Source: Halobacteriales archaeon SW_8_68_21 (GTDB taxonomy: Archaea > Halobacteriota > Halobacteria > Halobacteriales > Haloferacaceae). From it: a DNA stretch of 64,000 nucleotides. Shown one piece after another: positions 8,803-20,349 of the stretch (position 1 is the stretch's first letter; the number at the start of each line of letters is the position of its first letter). Made by a program: the position numbers and the translations under genes. Location: contig PXST01000004.1 of the NCBI GenBank assembly GCA_003023405.1, positions 1 through 64,000 of the forward strand. Direction: 5' to 3'. The notes under the pieces are model-generated. The model was not told the DNA's origin. It did not search any database and saw nothing but the letters and a program-made list of their open reading frames with translations.

Positions 8803-9363
8803 ATGCGTGCCACCCTCGAAACGCTCGGGATCGTCCTCCTCGTCGGCGCTGTACAGGCCGGGCTCGGCGTCGTCGGTCTCGCGGGGCTGTTCGCGCTGTC
8901 GACCCCGCTGGCCGTCGCCCCGTGGACGCTCGTCACCAGCGTGTACGCGCACGGCTCCGTCGGCCACCTGCTGGCGAACGCCCTCGCGCTGCTCGCGGTC
9001 GGGCCCCTCGTCGAACGCCGGACGACCCGCGCCCACTTCCACGCGTTCGTCGTGACCACCGGCGCGCTCGCGGGCGTCGCGCAGGTGACCGTCGGCGGCC
9101 TGCTCGGTCCACCGGCCGCCGTGTTGGGGATCAGCGGCGCGGTGTTCGCGCTCGGCGGCTACCTGCTCGCCGGCAACGTCGTGAGCGCGACGCTTTTCGA
9201 CCGCCTGCGGCTCTCCCCGCGGGCCCAGTTCCTGCTGTTCGGTCTCGTCGCCGTTGCCCTCACCGCGACGACGGCCGCCCCAGGCGTCGCACTAGTCGCG
9301 CACGCGACCGGCGCGTTCTGCGGGCTCGTGGCCGGTCGAGTCGGACTCCTCGACGTGCGGTAA
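8803..9363 (+). CDS. Rhomboid family intramembrane serine protease
   Basis: HLLANALALLAVG (HxxxN), GISGAVFALGGY (GxSG), C-terminal HATGAFCGLVAG His. Confidence 0.8.
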   Translation: MRATLETLGIVLLVGAVQAGLGVVGLAGLFALSTPLAVAPWTLVTSVYAHGSVGHLLANALALLAVGPLVERRTTRAHFHAFVVTTGALAGVAQVTVGGLLGPPAAVLGISGAVFALGGYLLAGNVVSATLFDRLRLSPRAQFLLFGLVAVALTATTAAPGVALVAHATGAFCGLVAGRVGLLDVR

Positions 9364-9432
9364 GTCACTGTCAGGTCGCGCCGCTGTTCGACGAGTGAAA
9401 ACAAAAGGGGTGAAAGAGAAACGCCCTAGCGC

Positions 9433-9741
9433 TCAGTCTTCGAGAACGATCTCGATGCTGACATCGTTCGGCACTTGGACGCGCATGAGCTGGCGGAGCG
9501 CGCGTTCGTCGGCGTCGATGTCGATCAGACGCTTGTGGACGCGCATCTCCCAGTGCTCCCACGTCGCCGTCCCCTCACCGTCCGGGGACTTTCGCGACGG
9601 TATCTCGAGCGTCTTCGTCGGCAGCGGGATCGGGCCCGACAGGGCGACCCCCGTCGAGTCCGCGATCTCGCGGACGTCGTCGCAGATGTCGTCGAGGTCC
9701 TCGGGGCTCGTGCCGGCGAGGCGGACGCGTGCCTGCTGCAT
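9433..9741 (-). CDS. rpsJ: 30S ribosomal protein S10
   Basis: [47 protein letters not shown]...[13 protein letters not shown]; follows EF-1A. Confidence 0.95.
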   Translation of the reverse strand: MQQARVRLAGTSPEDLDDICDDVREIADSTGVALSGPIPLPTKTLEIPSRKSPDGEGTATWEHWEMRVHKRLIDIDADERALRQLMRVQVPNDVSIEIVLED

Positions 9742-9744
9742 CGA

Positions 9745-11010
9745 TTATCGCTCGTCGACGTCGAGTACCTTGCCGGCCGCGATGGTCTGACCCATGTCGC
9801 GGATGGCGAAGCTGCCGAGTTCCGGAATCTCGCCGGAAGGCTCGAGGCTGAGCGGCTTCTGCGGGCGCACGGTGACGACCGCGGCGTCGCCGGACTTGAT
9901 GAAGTCCGGGTTCTCCTCGGCGACCTCGCCCGAGGACGGGTCGATCTTCTGGTCGATCGACTCGATCGTACAGGCGACCTGCGCCGTGTGGGCGTGGAAG
10001 ACCGGGGTGTAGCCGGCCGTGATGACCGACGGATGCTGCATGACGACGACCTGCGCCTGGAACGTCTCGGCGACGCTCGGCGGGTCGTCGGCCGGGCCAC
10101 AGACGTCGCCGCGGCGGATGTCGTCCTTGCCGATGCCGCGGACGTTGAACCCGACGTTGTCACCGGGCTCGGCCTTGGGCACCTCTTCGTGGTGCATCTC
10201 GACCGTCTTCACTTCGCCGCCCACGTCGGACGGCTGGAAGGAGACGTTGTCGCCGGTGTTGAGGATGCCGGTCTCGACGCGTCCCACGGGGACGGTCCCG
10301 ATACCGGAGATGGTGTAAACGTCCTGGATGGGGAGTCGGAGCGGCGCGTCCGTCGGCGGCTCGGCCTCCGGCAGGTCGTTGAGCGACTCCAGCAGGGTCA
10401 GCCCGTCGTACCAGTCGGTGTTCTCGGACTGCTCGGCGACGTTGTCGCCCTCGAACGCCGAGATCGGCACGAACGTGGTGTTGTCGGTTGCGAAGCGGAC
10501 CTGGTTGAGCAGGTCCTCGACCTCGCCGATGACCTCCTTGTAGGAGGACTCCTGGTAGTCGACTAGGTCCATCTTGTTAACGCCGATGATGAGCTCGTTG
10601 ATGCCCAGCGTGCGGGCCAGGAACACGTGCTCGCGGGTCTGGGGCGCGACGCCGTCGTCGGCCGCGACGACGAGCACCGCGTTGTCGGCCTGCGAGGCAC
10701 CCGTGATCATGTTCTTCACGAAGTCGCGGTGGCCCGGACAGTCGACGATGGTGAAGTAGTACTCGTCGGTGTCGAACTCCTGGTGGGCGATGTCGATCGT
10801 GACGCCGCGCTCGCGCTCCTCTGCGAGGTTGTCCATCACGTAGGCGAACTCGAAGCCGCCCTTGCCCTTCTCTTCGGCTTCCTCGCGGTGCTGCTCGATT
10901 ACGTGCTCGGGGACGCTCCCCGTCTCGAAGAGGAGGCGACCCACGAGCGTACTCTTGCCGTGGTCGACGTGGCCGATGATGGCCAGATTCTGGTGCGGTT
11001 TGTCACTCAT
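9745..11010 (-). CDS. tuf: Translation elongation factor EF-1 alpha
   Basis: [55 protein letters not shown]. Confidence 0.97.
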   Translation of the reverse strand: MSDKPHQNLAIIGHVDHGKSTLVGRLLFETGSVPEHVIEQHREEAEEKGKGGFEFAYVMDNLAEERERGVTIDIAHQEFDTDEYYFTIVDCPGHRDFVKNMITGASQADNAVLVVAADDGVAPQTREHVFLARTLGINELIIGVNKMDLVDYQESSYKEVIGEVEDLLNQVRFATDNTTFVPISAFEGDNVAEQSENTDWYDGLTLLESLNDLPEAEPPTDAPLRLPIQDVYTISGIGTVPVGRVETGILNTGDNVSFQPSDVGGEVKTVEMHHEEVPKAEPGDNVGFNVRGIGKDDIRRGDVCGPADDPPSVAETFQAQVVVMQHPSVITAGYTPVFHAHTAQVACTIESIDQKIDPSSGEVAEENPDFIKSGDAAVVTVRPQKPLSLEPSGEIPELGSFAIRDMGQTIAAGKVLDVDER

Positions 11011-11200
11011 GGGGTAATCACGCGCTAAGGCGCTCTGTGAGTAGGTTTCGGTTGATTCCACTAAAACGGTTTCGATACGTACTACAGAGTATCAGGCCGC
11101 AGTCCGGCGATTCTCGACAACGCGGGGTACGCCACGCCGCCGCCCCGTGCGGCGACGACCGACCGACGGCGGTCGCCCCGCGGGCGTCGGTCGGGATCGG

Positions 11201-12161
11201 TTACTCTAGTCGCCCCACGTCGCCGAGGACCGCGCTCGCGGTCTCGGGGCCGCCCGCGCCGCGCCCGGAGGTGTTGAGCCGACCGGCGTGGGAGGTCTCG
11301 ATCTGGACGATGTTCTGGGTTCCAGAGACCGCGAGCGTCCCGTTCTCGGGGATGAGCCGCGGCGCGACGCGGACCGTGTCGCCGGTCGCCTCGCCGATGA
11401 GTCGCACCGTCCGCCCGTCATCGCCGCGTCCGTCTCTCCCGCGCGTCCGCCGGGTCGTCGGCCGCGCCGAACGAGAGGACGTTCGCGAGGATCACGCACT
11501 TCAGCGCCGCGTCGGTCCCGTCCACGTCGAAGGAGGGGTCCGCCTCGGCGACGCCGAGGTCCTGTGCCTCCGCGAGCACGTGGTCGTAGTCGAGGCCCTC
11601 CGCGGCCATCCGCGTGAGGATGAAGTTCGCCGTCCCGTTGAGCACGCCGCGGACCGCGGTGACGTGGCCCGGATCGATGTCCTCGACGGTCGAGACCGCC
11701 GGGATCGCGCCGCCGACCGTCGCCTCGAACCGGATCTCGCCGTCGCTGTCGTCGACGGCCGCCCGCAGGTCGCCGAACCGCTCGGCCACCGGCCCCTTGT
11801 TCGCGAGGACGGCGTGGCGGTCGCGCTCCAGCGCGCGGGTCACGTGCGAGAAGCCGGGCTCGGCGTCGCCGAGCGTCGTCGGCGTCGCCTCGATCAGGAC
11901 GTCGTAGTCGGCCGCGAGCGCGTCAGCGGGGTCGTCGTCGCCGACGATCCCGCGTTCCGCCTTCCGCGCGACGACGGCGTCCGGGTCGACGCCGACCGCG
12001 TCGTCTCCGCCGTCGCCGCCGCGAGTCCCGCCCGCACCGCTCGCGTCCGCGACGACCGCGCTCGACGAGTCCGCGACGGCGACGACCTCGTGGCCGTACT
12101 CGCCCGCGAGCTCGACGACGGAGCGCCCGACCGCGCCCGCGCCGATCACGGCGAGTCTCAC
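11201..12161 (-). pseudogene. hom: Homoserine dehydrogenase, split by frameshift/internal loss near 11420-11445
   Basis: MRLAVIGAGAVGRSVVELAG...KGPVAERFGDLR...GVLNGTANFILTRM (11418..12161) continues in another frame as DGRTVRLIGEATGDTVRVAPRLIPENGTLAVSGTQNIVQIETSHAGRLNTSGRGAGGPETASAVLGDV (11201..~11420). Confidence 0.8.
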
Positions 12162-12988
12162 GCCTCCACCCCCGTGAGCGGCTCGACGACGCGGAGCCGT
12201 TTATCGGCCGCGAGGTCGCGGACGGCCGCGATCGCCGCGTCCGTCTCTCCCGCGCGCGCTTCGAGTCGGAGGCGCGCGCTCGACACCTCCTCGGTCCCCT
12301 GCGGCGCTGCCAGCGACACGTCGGCGACGGAGGCCGACTCGCAGGCCTCGATCCGCGAGAGCGTGTCCGAAAGATCCGTGTCGATGAGGTGGCCGAAGAG
12401 GAGGATAGTCACCTCCTCGGCGTACCGCTCCGTCCCCGCCTGCATCACGTTCACATCCTCGCTGCGGAGGGCGTCGACGATCCCCTCGAACCGCTCCGGC
12501 GTCGCCTCGAAGTCGACCTCGACCGGGATCCGACCGCGGGGAGTCTTGTTCCCGCGCTCGTGGTAGATCGACAGGAGGTTCCCGCCGTTGTCCGCGATCG
12601 GCTGGAGCGCGGCGAGCAGTTGGCCCGGCTCGTCGACGAGCTCCAACCGGACCGTGTGCGTCGAGGGAGTCGCCGAGGCGTGACCCCCGTCGGGAGAGCG
12701 GCCCGAGTCCGCGTCTTCCCCGTCGTCCGGGTCGGGCGCGGCCTCCGGCGTCCCGTCGCGACCGTCGCTCACGCCGCCACCCCCGTCACCCGGTCGCGGC
12801 CGGTTCGGTCGGCGTTCGGCGTCCGCGGACACGCTCCTGTCCTCGGCGTGGAGCGATCGCTCGGTAGCTCCGCCGCGGTGCGCCAGAGGAGAGTCGTGTC
12901 CGTCCGCATACCCGAACGGAGTCGGACGATGCGGTATAAGCCTTCGGCGGGGGCAGGCGTTGCCTCGCTTCCGACCGTGTGAACTCAC
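12158..12988 (-). CDS. ACT domain / amino-acid-binding regulatory protein (N-terminal start uncertain)
   Basis: HTVRLELVDEPGQLLAALQPIADNGGNLLSIYHERG ACT core; overlaps the start of hom. Confidence 0.75.
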   Translation of the reverse strand: MSSHGRKRGNACPRRRLIPHRPTPFGYADGHDSPLAHRGGATERSLHAEDRSVSADAERRPNRPRPGDGGGGVSDGRDGTPEAAPDPDDGEDADSGRSPDGGHASATPSTHTVRLELVDEPGQLLAALQPIADNGGNLLSIYHERGNKTPRGRIPVEVDFEATPERFEGIVDALRSEDVNVMQAGTERYAEEVTILLFGHLIDTDLSDTLSRIEACESASVADVSLAAPQGTEEVSSARLRLEARAGETDAAIAAVRDLAADKRLRVVEPLTGVEA

Positions 12989-13106
12989 GGCATGGAGATC
13001 GACGGGGACGGATCGCGACCGTCAGCGGCGGCGCTGGGCGAAGAACGCGACAGACCGGTGGGAATTCAACCCGCAAAAGACCGCGACCGCGGACCGCGCC
13101 GTCGAC

Positions 13107-15296
13107 TTAGAAGTAGTCGATCGACTGCGGCAGTTCGAGCTTCATGCCCTTGCGCTCGCGGATGTCCATGATCTTCTCGCGCTGGAGGTTGTCGACGAGT
13201 ACGCGGAAGCCCGCGTTCTCGGTGTTCCACGAGGCGCGGCCCTCGGTGGCCGAGCGGATGTCGGAGGAGAACCCGATCATCTCCTCGACGGGTGCGATGC
13301 CCTCGACGACCATGAGGTCGCCCTCCTGATACATGTCGTCGACGCGGCCGCGACGACCCTGGATCTCGCCGGACGCCGCGCCCATGTGTTCGGAGGGCAC
13401 GTCGATCCGGACGTCCTGAATCGGCTCCAGCAGGCGGACCTCGCCGTCGATCAGCGCGCGGTGGACCGCGTCGCGGACCGCGGGGATGACCTGCGCGGGA
13501 CCGCGGTGGATGGTGTCCTCGTGGAGCTTCGCGTCGTGGAGGCGGAACAGCGACCCCTGAACCGGCTCTGCGGCCAGCGGGCCGTCGTCGAGCGCTTCCT
13601 GAAGCCCTTCCAGAACCAGCTCCATCGTCTCGTTGAGGTGCTGAATCCCCTTCGTGTCGTCGATGAGGATGTTGGTCCGGTGGATGTCCTCGACGTTCTG
13701 TGAGGTGTCCTTGTCCATGCCGGCCTCCTGTAGCGCCTCGCGGCGCTCCAGTTCGGGCATGTCCATCGAGACCTCGCCGAGCTGGATGGCGTCAACGATC
13801 TCCTGGTCCATCGGCTCGACGGTGATGTAGAACTTGTTGTGGCGGTTCGGCGACTGCCCCTCGACCTCGCGCGAGGACTCCTGCGGCTGCTCGCGGAACA
13901 CGACGATCGGCTCGCCGGTAATGACCGGAATGCCCTGATTGTCGCGGATCCGCTGGGTGATCACTTCGAGGTGAAGCTCCCCCTGCCCGCTGATGAGGTG
14001 TTCGCCGGTGTCCTCGTTGATCTCGATCTGGATCGTCGGGTCCTCCTTGGCGACCTGCTGGAGCGTCTCGATGAGCTTCGGCAGGTCGTCCATGTTCTGG
14101 GCCTCGACGGACTTCGTGATGACCGGCTCGGAGATGTGCTCGATCGACTCGAACGGCGTCATTTCCACCGAGGAGACGGTGGAGCCGGCGATGGCGTCAC
14201 GTAGGCCGGTGACCGAGGCGATGTTCCCCGCCGGGACGCGGTCCACCTCCTCGCGTTCGGACCCCATGAAGAGGCCGACGCTCTGGATCCGGTTTTTGCC
14301 GGCGGTCCCGGAGACGTACAGCTCCTGACCCTTCTCTAAGGTCCCGGAGAAGACGCGACCGGTGGCGATCTCGCCTGCGTGCGGGTCCATCGAGATATCC
14401 GTGACCATGAAGACGACATCGCCGTCCTCGTCGACGAGCTGCATCCCCTCCGCGAGGGTGGTGTCCGGGTCGCCGCGCCAGATGCGCGGGACGCGGCGGG
14501 GCTGGGCGTCGACCGGGTTCGGGAAGTGCTCGCAGACCATGTCGAGCACGACGTCCGACAGCGGCGTGCGCTCGTGGAGCTCCTGTCGCTCGTCGTTCTG
14601 CTCCAGCTCCATGATGTCGCCGAAGTCCATCCCGGTCCGCTGCATCGAGGGCATCGAGACGCCCCACTTGTACAGCGCGGAGCCGAACCCGACCGTGCCG
14701 TCCTCGACGGAGACGGTCCAGTCTTCGGGGATGTCGTCCATGTTTTCGGCCATCCCGCGGATGAGCTCGTTGACATCGGCGATGACCGACATCAGCCGCT
14801 CTTGCATCTCCTGAGGGCCTTCCTGGAGCTCCGAGATGAGGCGGTCGACCTTGTTGATGAACAGCGTCGGTTTCACGCCCTCGCGGAGCGCCTGCCGGAG
14901 TACCGTCTCGGTCTGGGGCATCGCGCCCTCGACGGCGTCGACGACCACCAGCGCGCCGTCGACCGCGCGCATCGCGCGGGTGACGTCGCCACCGAAGTCG
15001 ACGTGACCTGGGGTGTCGATGAGGTTGATGAGGTGGTTGGTGTCCTCGTACTCGTGGGTCATCGAGACGTTCGCCGCGTCGATGGTGATCCCGCGCTCCT
15101 GCTCGTCCTCTTTCGTGTCCATCGCGAGCTGTTCGCCCGCGGTGTCCTCGGAGATCATGCCCGCACCCGCCAGCAGGTTGTCCGAGAGCGTCGTCTTCCC
15201 GTGGTCGACGTGTGCGGCAATGGCGATGTTCCGGATGTGCTCCGGGTTGTCCATCAGCCGCTCACATTCCTGAACGATCTTCTTGCGTCGGCCCAT
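13107..15296 (-). CDS. fusA: Translation elongation factor EF-2
   Basis: [47 protein letters not shown]-terminal [17 protein letters not shown]. Confidence 0.97.
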   Translation of the reverse strand: MGRRKKIVQECERLMDNPEHIRNIAIAAHVDHGKTTLSDNLLAGAGMISEDTAGEQLAMDTKEDEQERGITIDAANVSMTHEYEDTNHLINLIDTPGHVDFGGDVTRAMRAVDGALVVVDAVEGAMPQTETVLRQALREGVKPTLFINKVDRLISELQEGPQEMQERLMSVIADVNELIRGMAENMDDIPEDWTVSVEDGTVGFGSALYKWGVSMPSMQRTGMDFGDIMELEQNDERQELHERTPLSDVVLDMVCEHFPNPVDAQPRRVPRIWRGDPDTTLAEGMQLVDEDGDVVFMVTDISMDPHAGEIATGRVFSGTLEKGQELYVSGTAGKNRIQSVGLFMGSEREEVDRVPAGNIASVTGLRDAIAGSTVSSVEMTPFESIEHISEPVITKSVEAQNMDDLPKLIETLQQVAKEDPTIQIEINEDTGEHLISGQGELHLEVITQRIRDNQGIPVITGEPIVVFREQPQESSREVEGQSPNRHNKFYITVEPMDQEIVDAIQLGEVSMDMPELERREALQEAGMDKDTSQNVEDIHRTNILIDDTKGIQHLNETMELVLEGLQEALDDGPLAAEPVQGSLFRLHDAKLHEDTIHRGPAQVIPAVRDAVHRALIDGEVRLLEPIQDVRIDVPSEHMGAASGEIQGRRGRVDDMYQEGDLMVVEGIAPVEEMIGFSSDIRSATEGRASWNTENAGFRVLVDNLQREKIMDIRERKGMKLELPQSIDYF

Positions 15297-15531
15297 TATA
15301 CCGAATGTTATCGAAAGCAGGGTCAAAAGGGTAGTGTTTCGTCGCGGCCGTTTCGCGGGGGATCACCCCCGATCCCCGGCGATTTCGTGTCGATCGATGT
15401 CACGGCACGATCGGTGGAACGGTCGTTTCGCGGTTCCCGACTCGGCCGTTGACATCCCCTCCACCGTGGTCGGGGAAGCCACCCAAGACCGTCGGGGCGG
15501 TTTTAAGTCCCGGCTCGGAAAATGAGGACAC

Positions 15532-16176
15532 ATGAACGAGACGCTCTCGCGGCTCGTCGACAGCGGCGTCGTCGCGGTGTTACGCGGGGTCCCGGCCGAC
15601 CAGCTCATCGAGATCGCCGAGGCGCTGCGCGAGGGCGGCGTCACCGCCGTCGAGATCACCGCCGACACGCCGGACGTGGCAGAGAAGCTCGGCGAGGTCG
15701 CCGGCTCCTTCGACGACGAGGTCGTCGTGGGGACGGGGACGGTCCTCGACAGCGAGACCGCCCGGACCACGCTGCTGGCGGGCGCGGAGTTCGTCGTCTC
15801 GCCGAGCCTCCACGAGGACGTGATCGAGACGTGTAACCGCTACGGGGCCGTCACCGCGCCCGGCGTGATGACACCGACCGAGGCGATCCGCGGCTACGGG
15901 GCCGGTGCGGATTTCGTGAAGGTGTTCCCCGCGAAGACCGTCGGCCCGGACCACCTCGGCGCGATGAAGGGGCCGCTCGGACAGATCCCGATGATGCCGA
16001 CCGGGGGCGTCAGCCCGGACAACGCCGCGGACTACGTCGACGCGGGCGCGTTCGCGGTCGGCGCGGGCGGCGCGCTCGTCGACTACGACGCCGCCGCGCG
16101 CGGCGACTACGAGGTCATCACCGAGACCGCCCGAGAGTTCACGCGCGTGGTCGAAGAGGCACGGACGGACGACTGA
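15532..16176 (+). CDS. KDPG/KHG aldolase family protein
   Basis: GVVAVLRGVPADQLIEIAEALREGGVTAVEITADTP, GTGTVLDSE, FVKVFPAKTVGPDHLGAMKGPLGQIPMMPTGGVSPDN. Confidence 0.9.
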   Translation: MNETLSRLVDSGVVAVLRGVPADQLIEIAEALREGGVTAVEITADTPDVAEKLGEVAGSFDDEVVVGTGTVLDSETARTTLLAGAEFVVSPSLHEDVIETCNRYGAVTAPGVMTPTEAIRGYGAGADFVKVFPAKTVGPDHLGAMKGPLGQIPMMPTGGVSPDNAADYVDAGAFAVGAGGALVDYDAAARGDYEVITETAREFTRVVEEARTDD

Positions 16177-16217
16177 GTCGGGACCGGCCGTCGCGGCGAC
16201 GCGACGACCGCGACGGC

Positions 16218-19200
16218 TCACATGAAGTCCGCGATGCCGGACTGCTTGTTCGTGTCGTCCTCGAAGATCGATTCGAGCGACCCGTCTAACACCTTCAGCC
16301 GCTGTTTCGTGTAGGGGCGGCAGCCGAAGCGCTCCGCCACCTCGATGGCGGTGTCGACGTACTTGCTCACCGACCCCTCGTGGACGGTGAGGTTCACCTG
16401 GCCGCCACACTCCCGGCAGTCGCCGGTCAGGGGCATCCGGCGGTACTTCTCGCCGCAGTCGAGACAGCGCGTTTCCTGCCGCGAGAACGCCCGGAGGTTC
16501 CCGATGATGTCCGGCAGGAAGTGGTACTCGATCACGCGCTCGGCCACGTCCGTCTCGTCGACCGCGCGCAGCTTCCGGGCCAGCTCCAGTTGCGCGTCCA
16601 TCTTCTCCATCATGTCGCCGAGCGTCTTGTACGCCGAGAGGTCCGGTCCCATCGCGATGTCCGTCGTGTCGTGGGTGTGGTCGAATCCGTGGTACTCGTC
16701 GTCGGTGCCGAGCGTGTCCTCGCCGATCTGGATCAGCTCCTCGACCGCCTCCGGGTCGGCCATCTCCCGCGAGGCCTCGTACAGCTCCTCGGGGTACTCG
16801 CGCACGATGTCGACGTTGTGCGCCTCGTCGTCGATCTCCGAGGGGTCGATCCGCGAGGACATCACCAAGGGTGCGTCCATGCGCCCGCCGCGTTGGTCTG
16901 GCAAAAACTCTTCAGAGAAGTTGAGAAGCCCGTCCATGAGCAGCATCACGCAGTCCTCGTCGCCGTCACACTGCTGGACCCACAATCCGTTCGCAGCGAG
17001 CGTGTGTGTCCCAGAAACCGTGAGATTGTAGGTGTACTCAACGTCACTCTCGATGATCTCCGTTTCGACGATCTCGTCGGTATCGACTCCGCCGTCGGCA
17101 CTAACCACCGAGGCGTCAGTCACCCGCTCGCGGTCTCGGGGGTTCGCTTCGGGAACGCGGTCGCCGGCGGCCAGCTCACGAGCGGGCGTCTGGTAGATGT
17201 CTCCGTCGGCGACCCGAAGCATCGTGTGGTCCGGGGTAACTCGGATCGTTCGCCCGGAACACATCCGAATCCGTACGAGGTGGTCCTGAGTTGGGTGTTT
17301 GGAGACTGCTGTCACTGACCGAGTCGTCGTGTTCCCGTGTTCGTCGATCGAAGGGACGCGAACGTCGCCATCGAGTTCCTGGACGAGCGTCCCGAAGTCA
17401 TCGGTTTGAGGATCTTCGAGCTGAGATTCGACGAACGTCTCGATGGATATCTCTCGGCGCTCCCCGTCTTCCAAGTGCGCGACCGTCGTCTCCGGATGGA
17501 AGCAGTTCCGACGTTTTGCGGCGTGGAAGTACGGATGCGCGTATCCGACGGCGGCCGATGTGAAACCCACCACTCTCCCAACAGTCGCGGCGCTCGTGTG
17601 GGGTGCCATCCCGAAGACGAGCTCACCGACGAGGTCGTCGCGCTCGTTCACCTCGTAGAAGCGGTCGAGCCCGTAGAACTGCTCTAAGAGATCGTCGACG
17701 AAGTCCGCGGTCTTCAGCATGTGCTCGGCCGCGCCGTCCGAGAGGACAATGTCTTGGACGCGCAGTTCGACCACCTGGTCGTCGTGACGCAGCGGCTCGC
17801 CGTCGACGTCCGTCTCGTAGCCGAGCTCGCGGAAGTGGTCCGCGGTGACGTCGAGCTCCGCCGGTTTGACCGCCGTCACCGGGAGGTCGGTCATGTCGTA
17901 CCGGACCGTCCCGTCCTTGAACGAGGTGACGCCGTTCTTCGCGCGCAAGACCCCCTTCTCGATCGGCTCTGGGGTCTTGTTCCGCGAGGTGAGCCCCTGA
18001 ACGCCTTTTAATATCTCGAAGGCCGACTCGCGCTCGCCGACGCTCTCCAGCGCGGAGCGGTACGTGTCGTTGACATCTACCTCCTGGTAGGTCGCGGCCG
18101 TCACCTCCCACTCGCAGTTCGGGCACTCGACGCGGCCGGCCTCGTCCGGCTCGCAGACGGTGCCGCAGTCGCCACACTCGTAGTGCGGCTCCGTGTGCGT
18201 CTCGCAGTCGGGACACAGGGCTGCGTAGGTGTGTTCGCCGCAGTCGGGACAGACCCGGTCGGAGACCTCCAGGTCGTGCCGCCCGCGGTGGCCGGTGTCG
18301 TCCATCACGTTCGCGGCCTCAGCCACGTCGCGCTGGGGACCGCCAGCCTCGTTTATCGGGAACAGAGTGTGGACCGCGGGCGAGAGGTCGCGGCTCTCCG
18401 ACTTCTCCGGGCGACCCATCCGGTTGCCGATCCGGGTCGGAGCGCGCTCGCGCACTTCGAAGGGGGCGATCTCGTTGACGGCGCGGATCGCGTTCTCGCC
18501 GCCGGCGTACTCGCGAGCCGCGTCCGAGAGGTCCGCTTCGTCCCACTCCTTCCGCAGTCCGTCGTCGATCCCGAGCGATCGCGCGAGCGACCGCCACGTC
18601 GGGATCCGGAGCGCGTCGGGGGTCGCCGCGTGTTCGACGAGTAGCGACTCCAGCGCGTCCTGAACTGGGTCGGTGCGCTCAACGGCGAGGACGCCCTCAA
18701 CGACATCGCCCGCGGCGACCGCGTCGGCGAGGGCCGCGAACGCGTCGACCGACACGTCGTGCCAGAGGTAGGTGTACTCGGGGTGTAGCGGGCAGTCGTA
18801 CTCGCGCGCCCACGCGAGCGCCTCGTCGACGTCAGGGTGTTCGAGATCGACGTGCGGGTCGTCGCGCATGGCGCGGATGTCGGCACCGGCGTCCGCGAAC
18901 TCCTGAACCCACCACTCGGGGGCGTACGACGCCGGCGCGAGCGGGTGGTTGTTCTCGATGAACTCGCCGTAGTTGACGAGGTACTCGCCGAGATCGAGTA
19001 CCTTCTCGATCCCGTTGCGGATCGCCTTGGCCTCCTCGGGGTCGTCGATCCGGCGGACCTCGCCGTTCGCAAGGCGGACGGTGGGTCCCTCGATGGAGTC
19101 GACCGGGACGACACCGTGGGCCTTGCCGGGCCGCTCCGTCTTGATCTGCGTCCCGGCCGCGAGGAAGTCGTCGACGATGTGCATCGTCGCGGGGTGGACG

Positions 19201-20309
19201 CCGCCGGTTGCGAATCCGTGATTTCGCGCGCGACCGTACCGGAGTCGGAACCCGCCCGCCTCGCTCGGGTGGGTGAACACGGGGCGGCCCGCGATGAGGT
19301 CACGGAGGAACTTCTGGGAGGGCTCGGCCCGGGACGGTCCGGCCGGTTCGTCCGCGTTCGAGTCGTCTCCCTCCGCGTCGTTCTCGGCGTCGTCCGCGTC
19401 GGCGTCGCTCTCGTCGTCCTCGTCCGCGTCGGGATCTCCCGCCTCGTCGCCGTCGCCAGCCCCGTCTTTCCCGATCGTCCCGTCGATCAGGTCCTGGAGC
19501 CACGGCCAGTCGACCTCGTCGAGGTCGCGGGTGTACCGCTGGATCTTCGGGGCCTTCAGCGCGATCCCCTCGGCGGCGACGAGGCACATGCCGCCGCGCG
19601 CGGAGTTTGTGTCGACGCGTTCCAGATCGCGGAAGCCGGAGACCTCCTCGTCGCCCGTCGCCTCCCCGTCGAGCATCACCGGGATGTGCTTGGCGATGAA
19701 CTTCGACTCCTTGCCTTTCGGCGTGTACTGAAGGCCGGTCCCTTTGTCGTAGAGGGCGATCTCCTCGGCGTAGCGCTCGACCTCCACGTCGCGGGGGCTG
19801 TACTCGTCGACGCCGAGCAGCGACCGGGCGTAGTCGGCGACCAGCACGGACAGCGCCTGCGCGGTCCCGCCCGCCGAGCGGATCGGGCCGGCGTAGTAGA
19901 CGTTGACGAACTCGGTGCCGTCGTCGTTCTCCAGCAGCTCCACGCGGTCGATCCCCTCGATCGGCGCGGCGACGACCCCCTCGGTGAGCAGCGCCACCGC
20001 GGTCCGGACGGCCCCCTCGATTTTCCCCTCGCGGGAGTCGTAGTCGCCGACGTTGCCGTCGACGAAGTCGGTGACCAGCTCGAGGGCCGCCTCCTCCCGA
20101 GACATCTCCCCTTCGAGGTCGCGGACGCGCTCGGCGACGCCGTCGATCCCGAGGATGTTCTCGACGCGGTCGGCCATGTCGCGGGCGACCGGGATCTCGA
20201 TCTCCGGCTCCGGGTCCCGGCCCTGTCCCTTGGCCGTCTCCGCGACTTCCCACGCCTCGTCGAGGCGCTCCTCGATCCGCGCGAAGTAGCGCTCGTCGTC
20301 GGGTCTCAT
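16218..20309 (-). CDS. polC: DNA polymerase D large subunit DP2, intein-containing
   Basis: MRPDDERYFARIEERLDEAWEVAE...IRSAGGTAQALSVLVADYARSLLG; zinc-binding CPDCGEHTYAALCPDC; HAAKRRN[intein]CDGDEDCVMLLMDGLLNFS. Confidence 0.96.
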   Translation of the reverse strand: MRPDDERYFARIEERLDEAWEVAETAKGQGRDPEPEIEIPVARDMADRVENILGIDGVAERVRDLEGEMSREEAALELVTDFVDGNVGDYDSREGKIEGAVRTAVALLTEGVVAAPIEGIDRVELLENDDGTEFVNVYYAGPIRSAGGTAQALSVLVADYARSLLGVDEYSPRDVEVERYAEEIALYDKGTGLQYTPKGKESKFIAKHIPVMLDGEATGDEEVSGFRDLERVDTNSARGGMCLVAAEGIALKAPKIQRYTRDLDEVDWPWLQDLIDGTIGKDGAGDGDEAGDPDADEDDESDADADDAENDAEGDDSNADEPAGPSRAEPSQKFLRDLIAGRPVFTHPSEAGGFRLRYGRARNHGFATGGVHPATMHIVDDFLAAGTQIKTERPGKAHGVVPVDSIEGPTVRLANGEVRRIDDPEEAKAIRNGIEKVLDLGEYLVNYGEFIENNHPLAPASYAPEWWVQEFADAGADIRAMRDDPHVDLEHPDVDEALAWAREYDCPLHPEYTYLWHDVSVDAFAALADAVAAGDVVEGVLAVERTDPVQDALESLLVEHAATPDALRIPTWRSLARSLGIDDGLRKEWDEADLSDAAREYAGGENAIRAVNEIAPFEVRERAPTRIGNRMGRPEKSESRDLSPAVHTLFPINEAGGPQRDVAEAANVMDDTGHRGRHDLEVSDRVCPDCGEHTYAALCPDCETHTEPHYECGDCGTVCEPDEAGRVECPNCEWEVTAATYQEVDVNDTYRSALESVGERESAFEILKGVQGLTSRNKTPEPIEKGVLRAKNGVTSFKDGTVRYDMTDLPVTAVKPAELDVTADHFRELGYETDVDGEPLRHDDQVVELRVQDIVLSDGAAEHMLKTADFVDDLLEQFYGLDRFYEVNERDDLVGELVFGMAPHTSAATVGRVVGFTSAAVGYAHPYFHAAKRRNCFHPETTVAHLEDGERREISIETFVESQLEDPQTDDFGTLVQELDGDVRVPSIDEHGNTTTRSVTAVSKHPTQDHLVRIRMCSGRTIRVTPDHTMLRVADGDIYQTPARELAAGDRVPEANPRDRERVTDASVVSADGGVDTDEIVETEIIESDVEYTYNLTVSGTHTLAANGLWVQQCDGDEDCVMLLMDGLLNFSEEFLPDQRGGRMDAPLVMSSRIDPSEIDDEAHNVDIVREYPEELYEASREMADPEAVEELIQIGEDTLGTDDEYHGFDHTHDTTDIAMGPDLSAYKTLGDMMEKMDAQLELARKLRAVDETDVAERVIEYHFLPDIIGNLRAFSRQETRCLDCGEKYRRMPLTGDCRECGGQVNLTVHEGSVSKYVDTAIEVAERFGCRPYTKQRLKVLDGSLESIFEDDTNKQSGIADFM
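16971..17504 (-). other. 178-aa mini-intein inside DP2, C1 ... Gln-terminal, Cys+1
   Basis: N-terminal CFHPETTVAHL, block B VTPDHTML, C-terminal YTYNLTVSGTHTLAANGLWVQQ|C; removal restores RRNCDGDED; no LAGLIDADG motif. Confidence 0.9.
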
Positions 20310-20349
20310 CGGACGCCGGTCGTGAGGGTCCCGCGGTGCGCGCTTCGAG

